A stretch of DNA of 41,971 bases from Amphibiibacter pelophylacis (GTDB taxonomy: Bacteria; Pseudomonadota; Gammaproteobacteria; Burkholderiales; Burkholderiaceae_C): positions 1 to 41,971 of the forward strand of contig NZ_JAWDIE010000024.1 of assembly GCF_037688875.1 (NCBI RefSeq), given 5' to 3'. Each line of letters begins with the position of its first letter. Positions within the stretch are counted from its first letter, which is position 1. The notes beneath the pieces were generated by a model that did no database searches, was not told where the DNA came from, and saw only the letters and a program-made list of their open reading frames with translations. Shown here in pieces: positions 40,649 through 41,971 of this stretch. The position numbers and the translations under genes were made by a program.

Positions 40649-41971
40649 ATGGCTGCCATTCTGTCCAACGTCATTTCCAACTCTCCCGATGCATCGGTCG
40701 TCCGCAATCCGGATGGCTCTTTCACCGTAACTCATGCTTACGGCACGGACACTTTCAGCCCCAGCGGCGCCCAGGCTTTCACGCGCAATCCCCTGTTTGT
40801 GGCCTTGCCCTACAGCGAGTATGTGCAGACTTCCTACCCCTTCACCTTCGTGTTCCGCGACTCGCTGTCGGGTCAGCAGAAGCTGATCAACTGGACAATC
40901 AACATCAAGGGTGAGGATGATGCACCGGTTATTTCCGGCGTGACCACCGGCAATGTGGTGGAAGACGGCACGCTGATCGCCAGCGGCACCATCGTGGTCA
41001 ATGATCCGGACCGCCTGAATGGCGTGGCTTATCAGAGCGGCACGCAGGCGGCCACCGTGGCGGGCCAGTACGGTTCGCTGACCATCACGGCCAGCGGGCA
41101 GTGGGTCTACTCGCTCGACAACAGGAACGCTGCTGTGCAGGCCCTGCCGGCCGGCGCCACCATGACCGACACGATCAAGGTCACCGCCCTGGATGGCAAG
41201 ACGCAGATTCCGGTCATGGTCACCATCACCGGTGTCAATGATGTCGCCACGGTGACCAGCGCAACGGCCAGTCTGGTTGAAAAGGGCACGCCAGACACTG
41301 CCAGCGGCAAACTGGTCGTCACCGATGTGGATACGGGCGAAGCCATTCTGGGCAAGCTCAATGGCACGGCTTTCACCGGCTCGACCACACTCAAGGGCAC
41401 TTACGGCACGTTGACCCTGGCCGCCGACGGCGCCTGGTCTTACAAACTCGACAACAGCGCCAGTGCAACCATCGCACTCAAGGGCGGTCAGCAGGTTACT
41501 GAGTCGTTCACCGTAACCAGCAAGGATGGCACGGGCACGGGCGCTATCACCATCAATGTCACCGGCACCAATGATGCGCCTGTCATTTCTGGCGCCGCTG
41601 CTGGGGCCGTCACCGAAAATAACGGCACCGGTCCTGTTACGACCACGGGCACACTGGTTATCACCGATCCTGACGCGGGCGAGTCCGGTACGCAGGCGGG
41701 CAATTACAACGGCACCTATGGCAAGCTCACGCTGGACGCGACGGGCCACTGGACGTACACCCTGACGCAGTCGCCGGACATCATCGCGCTGCTGACCGGC
41801 GACAAGAAGACGGATGTCATCAACGTCAAAACCACCGACGGCACTGTGGTGCCGGTGACCGTCACCATCAACGGTCTGAGCAGTCAGCTCAACATCAGCG
41901 CCGGCACGGGCAATGTGGCGGAAGACTCCGTCGCGACCGCCACGGGCACCCTGACGGGCAACACCGCCACC
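40649..41971 (+). CDS. VCBS-repeat adhesin, 5' part
   Basis: The frame is open from ATG 40649 (AGGAG at 40639-40643) to the window end, 441 codons. Residues about 1-88 form an opening domain (NPDGSFTVTHAYGTDTFSP) shared with the small protein upstream. VCBS-type cadherin-like repeats of about 100-110 residues follow, each with a variant of the E-(D/K/N)-G-T start (VVEDGTLIASGTIVV, LVEKGTPDTASGKLVV, VTENNGTGPVTTTGTLVI, VAEDSVATATGTL), a YGxLTL...W.Y.LDN core, and a V-TI.G-NDAPVISG end. Such proteins are exported by type I systems and act in adhesion or biofilm. The 3' end and secretion genes are outside the window. Confidence 0.9.
   Translation, partial: MAAILSNVISNSPDASVVRNPDGSFTVTHAYGTDTFSPSGAQAFTRNPLFVALPYSEYVQTSYPFTFVFRDSLSGQQKLINWTINIKGEDDAPVISGVTTGNVVEDGTLIASGTIVVNDPDRLNGVAYQSGTQAATVAGQYGSLTITASGQWVYSLDNRNAAVQALPAGATMTDTIKVTALDGKTQIPVMVTITGVNDVATVTSATASLVEKGTPDTASGKLVVTDVDTGEAILGKLNGTAFTGSTTLKGTYGTLTLAADGAWSYKLDNSASATIALKGGQQVTESFTVTSKDGTGTGAITINVTGTNDAPVISGAAAGAVTENNGTGPVTTTGTLVITDPDAGESGTQAGNYNGTYGKLTLDATGHWTYTLTQSPDIIALLTGDKKTDVINVKTTDGTVVPVTVTINGLSSQLNISAGTGNVAEDSVATATGTLTGNTAT

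Noticed and set aside
40637..41749. A minus-strand open frame over the VCBS adhesin start
   Set aside because: The plus strand gives clear VCBS repeats with a good ribosome-binding site and a shared opening domain; the reverse frame is a mirror of the repeats.
1..41971. CRISPR arrays, insertion sequences, tRNA or rRNA genes, prophage
   Set aside because: I looked for repeat-spacer patterns, terminal inverted repeats with transposase frames, tRNA-like clover-leaf segments and phage genes and saw none. The large direct repeats present are the three paralogous coding genes and their upstream blocks.

Overview
The window reads as a chromosomal segment of a GC-rich betaproteobacterium of the order Burkholderiales, probably close to Comamonadaceae. 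The grounds are gene order (rluC divergent from rne; gph and a Rieske gene behind rluC; an EI24-type membrane gene, a molybdopterin-domain gene, glnA, a DUF4124-like gene, glnL and glnG behind rne), the DUF1841, DUF3563 and YfiR families, and protein-level resemblance. Family names come from recognised motifs; no database search was run.

Layout. (a) 1-2241, minus: rluC, a Gph-like HAD phosphatase and a truncated Rieske gene, joined by two 4-bp ATGA overlaps. (b) 2242-2735: a long rluC/rne divergent leader. (c) 2736-12825, plus: RNase E, an EI24-type membrane protein, a molybdopterin-binding-domain protein, then the nitrogen-control block glnA, DUF4124-like, glnL, glnG. A sigma-54 promoter and two NtrC-type sites precede glnA. 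(d) 12970-19287, plus: three tandem paralogues of a secreted protein combining a sialate-O-acetylesterase-like (SGNH/CE6) domain with an FG-GAP/VCBS-type propeller. Copies 1 and 2 share a conserved upstream block. (e) 19419-25478, minus: a tight four-gene run argG, periplasmic cyclohexadienyl dehydratase/chorismate mutase fusion, cydD, cydC. (f) 25691-30447, plus: TonB-dependent receptor, YfiR-family periplasmic protein, and a membrane GGDEF-EAL protein, which looks like an envelope-sensing c-di-GMP module. (g) 30582-32649, plus: DUF3563 small protein behind two matching 12-bp palindromes, then ugpQ-like, DUF1841 and ispF. (h) 32709-37948: a hydroxyproline catabolic cluster (GntR regulator and DapA-like deaminase on minus; epimerase and FAD dehydrogenase on plus) with a palindromic operator between the two arms, followed by a LivK-type binding protein. 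(i) 37973-41971: a variant HD-GYP protein on minus, divergent from a small type I secretion substrate, followed by the 5' part of a VCBS-repeat adhesin that runs off the window.

The observations most worth following are: the small protein at 39547-40410, which carries the start domain of the neighbouring adhesin and a type I secretion C-terminal domain with no repeats between; the tandem esterase-propeller genes with patchwork sequence similarity and a shared upstream inverted repeat; the exported PheC/AroQ fusion inside an argG-cydDC operon; the TonB-YfiR-GGDEF/EAL operon; and the paired palindromes before the DUF3563 gene.
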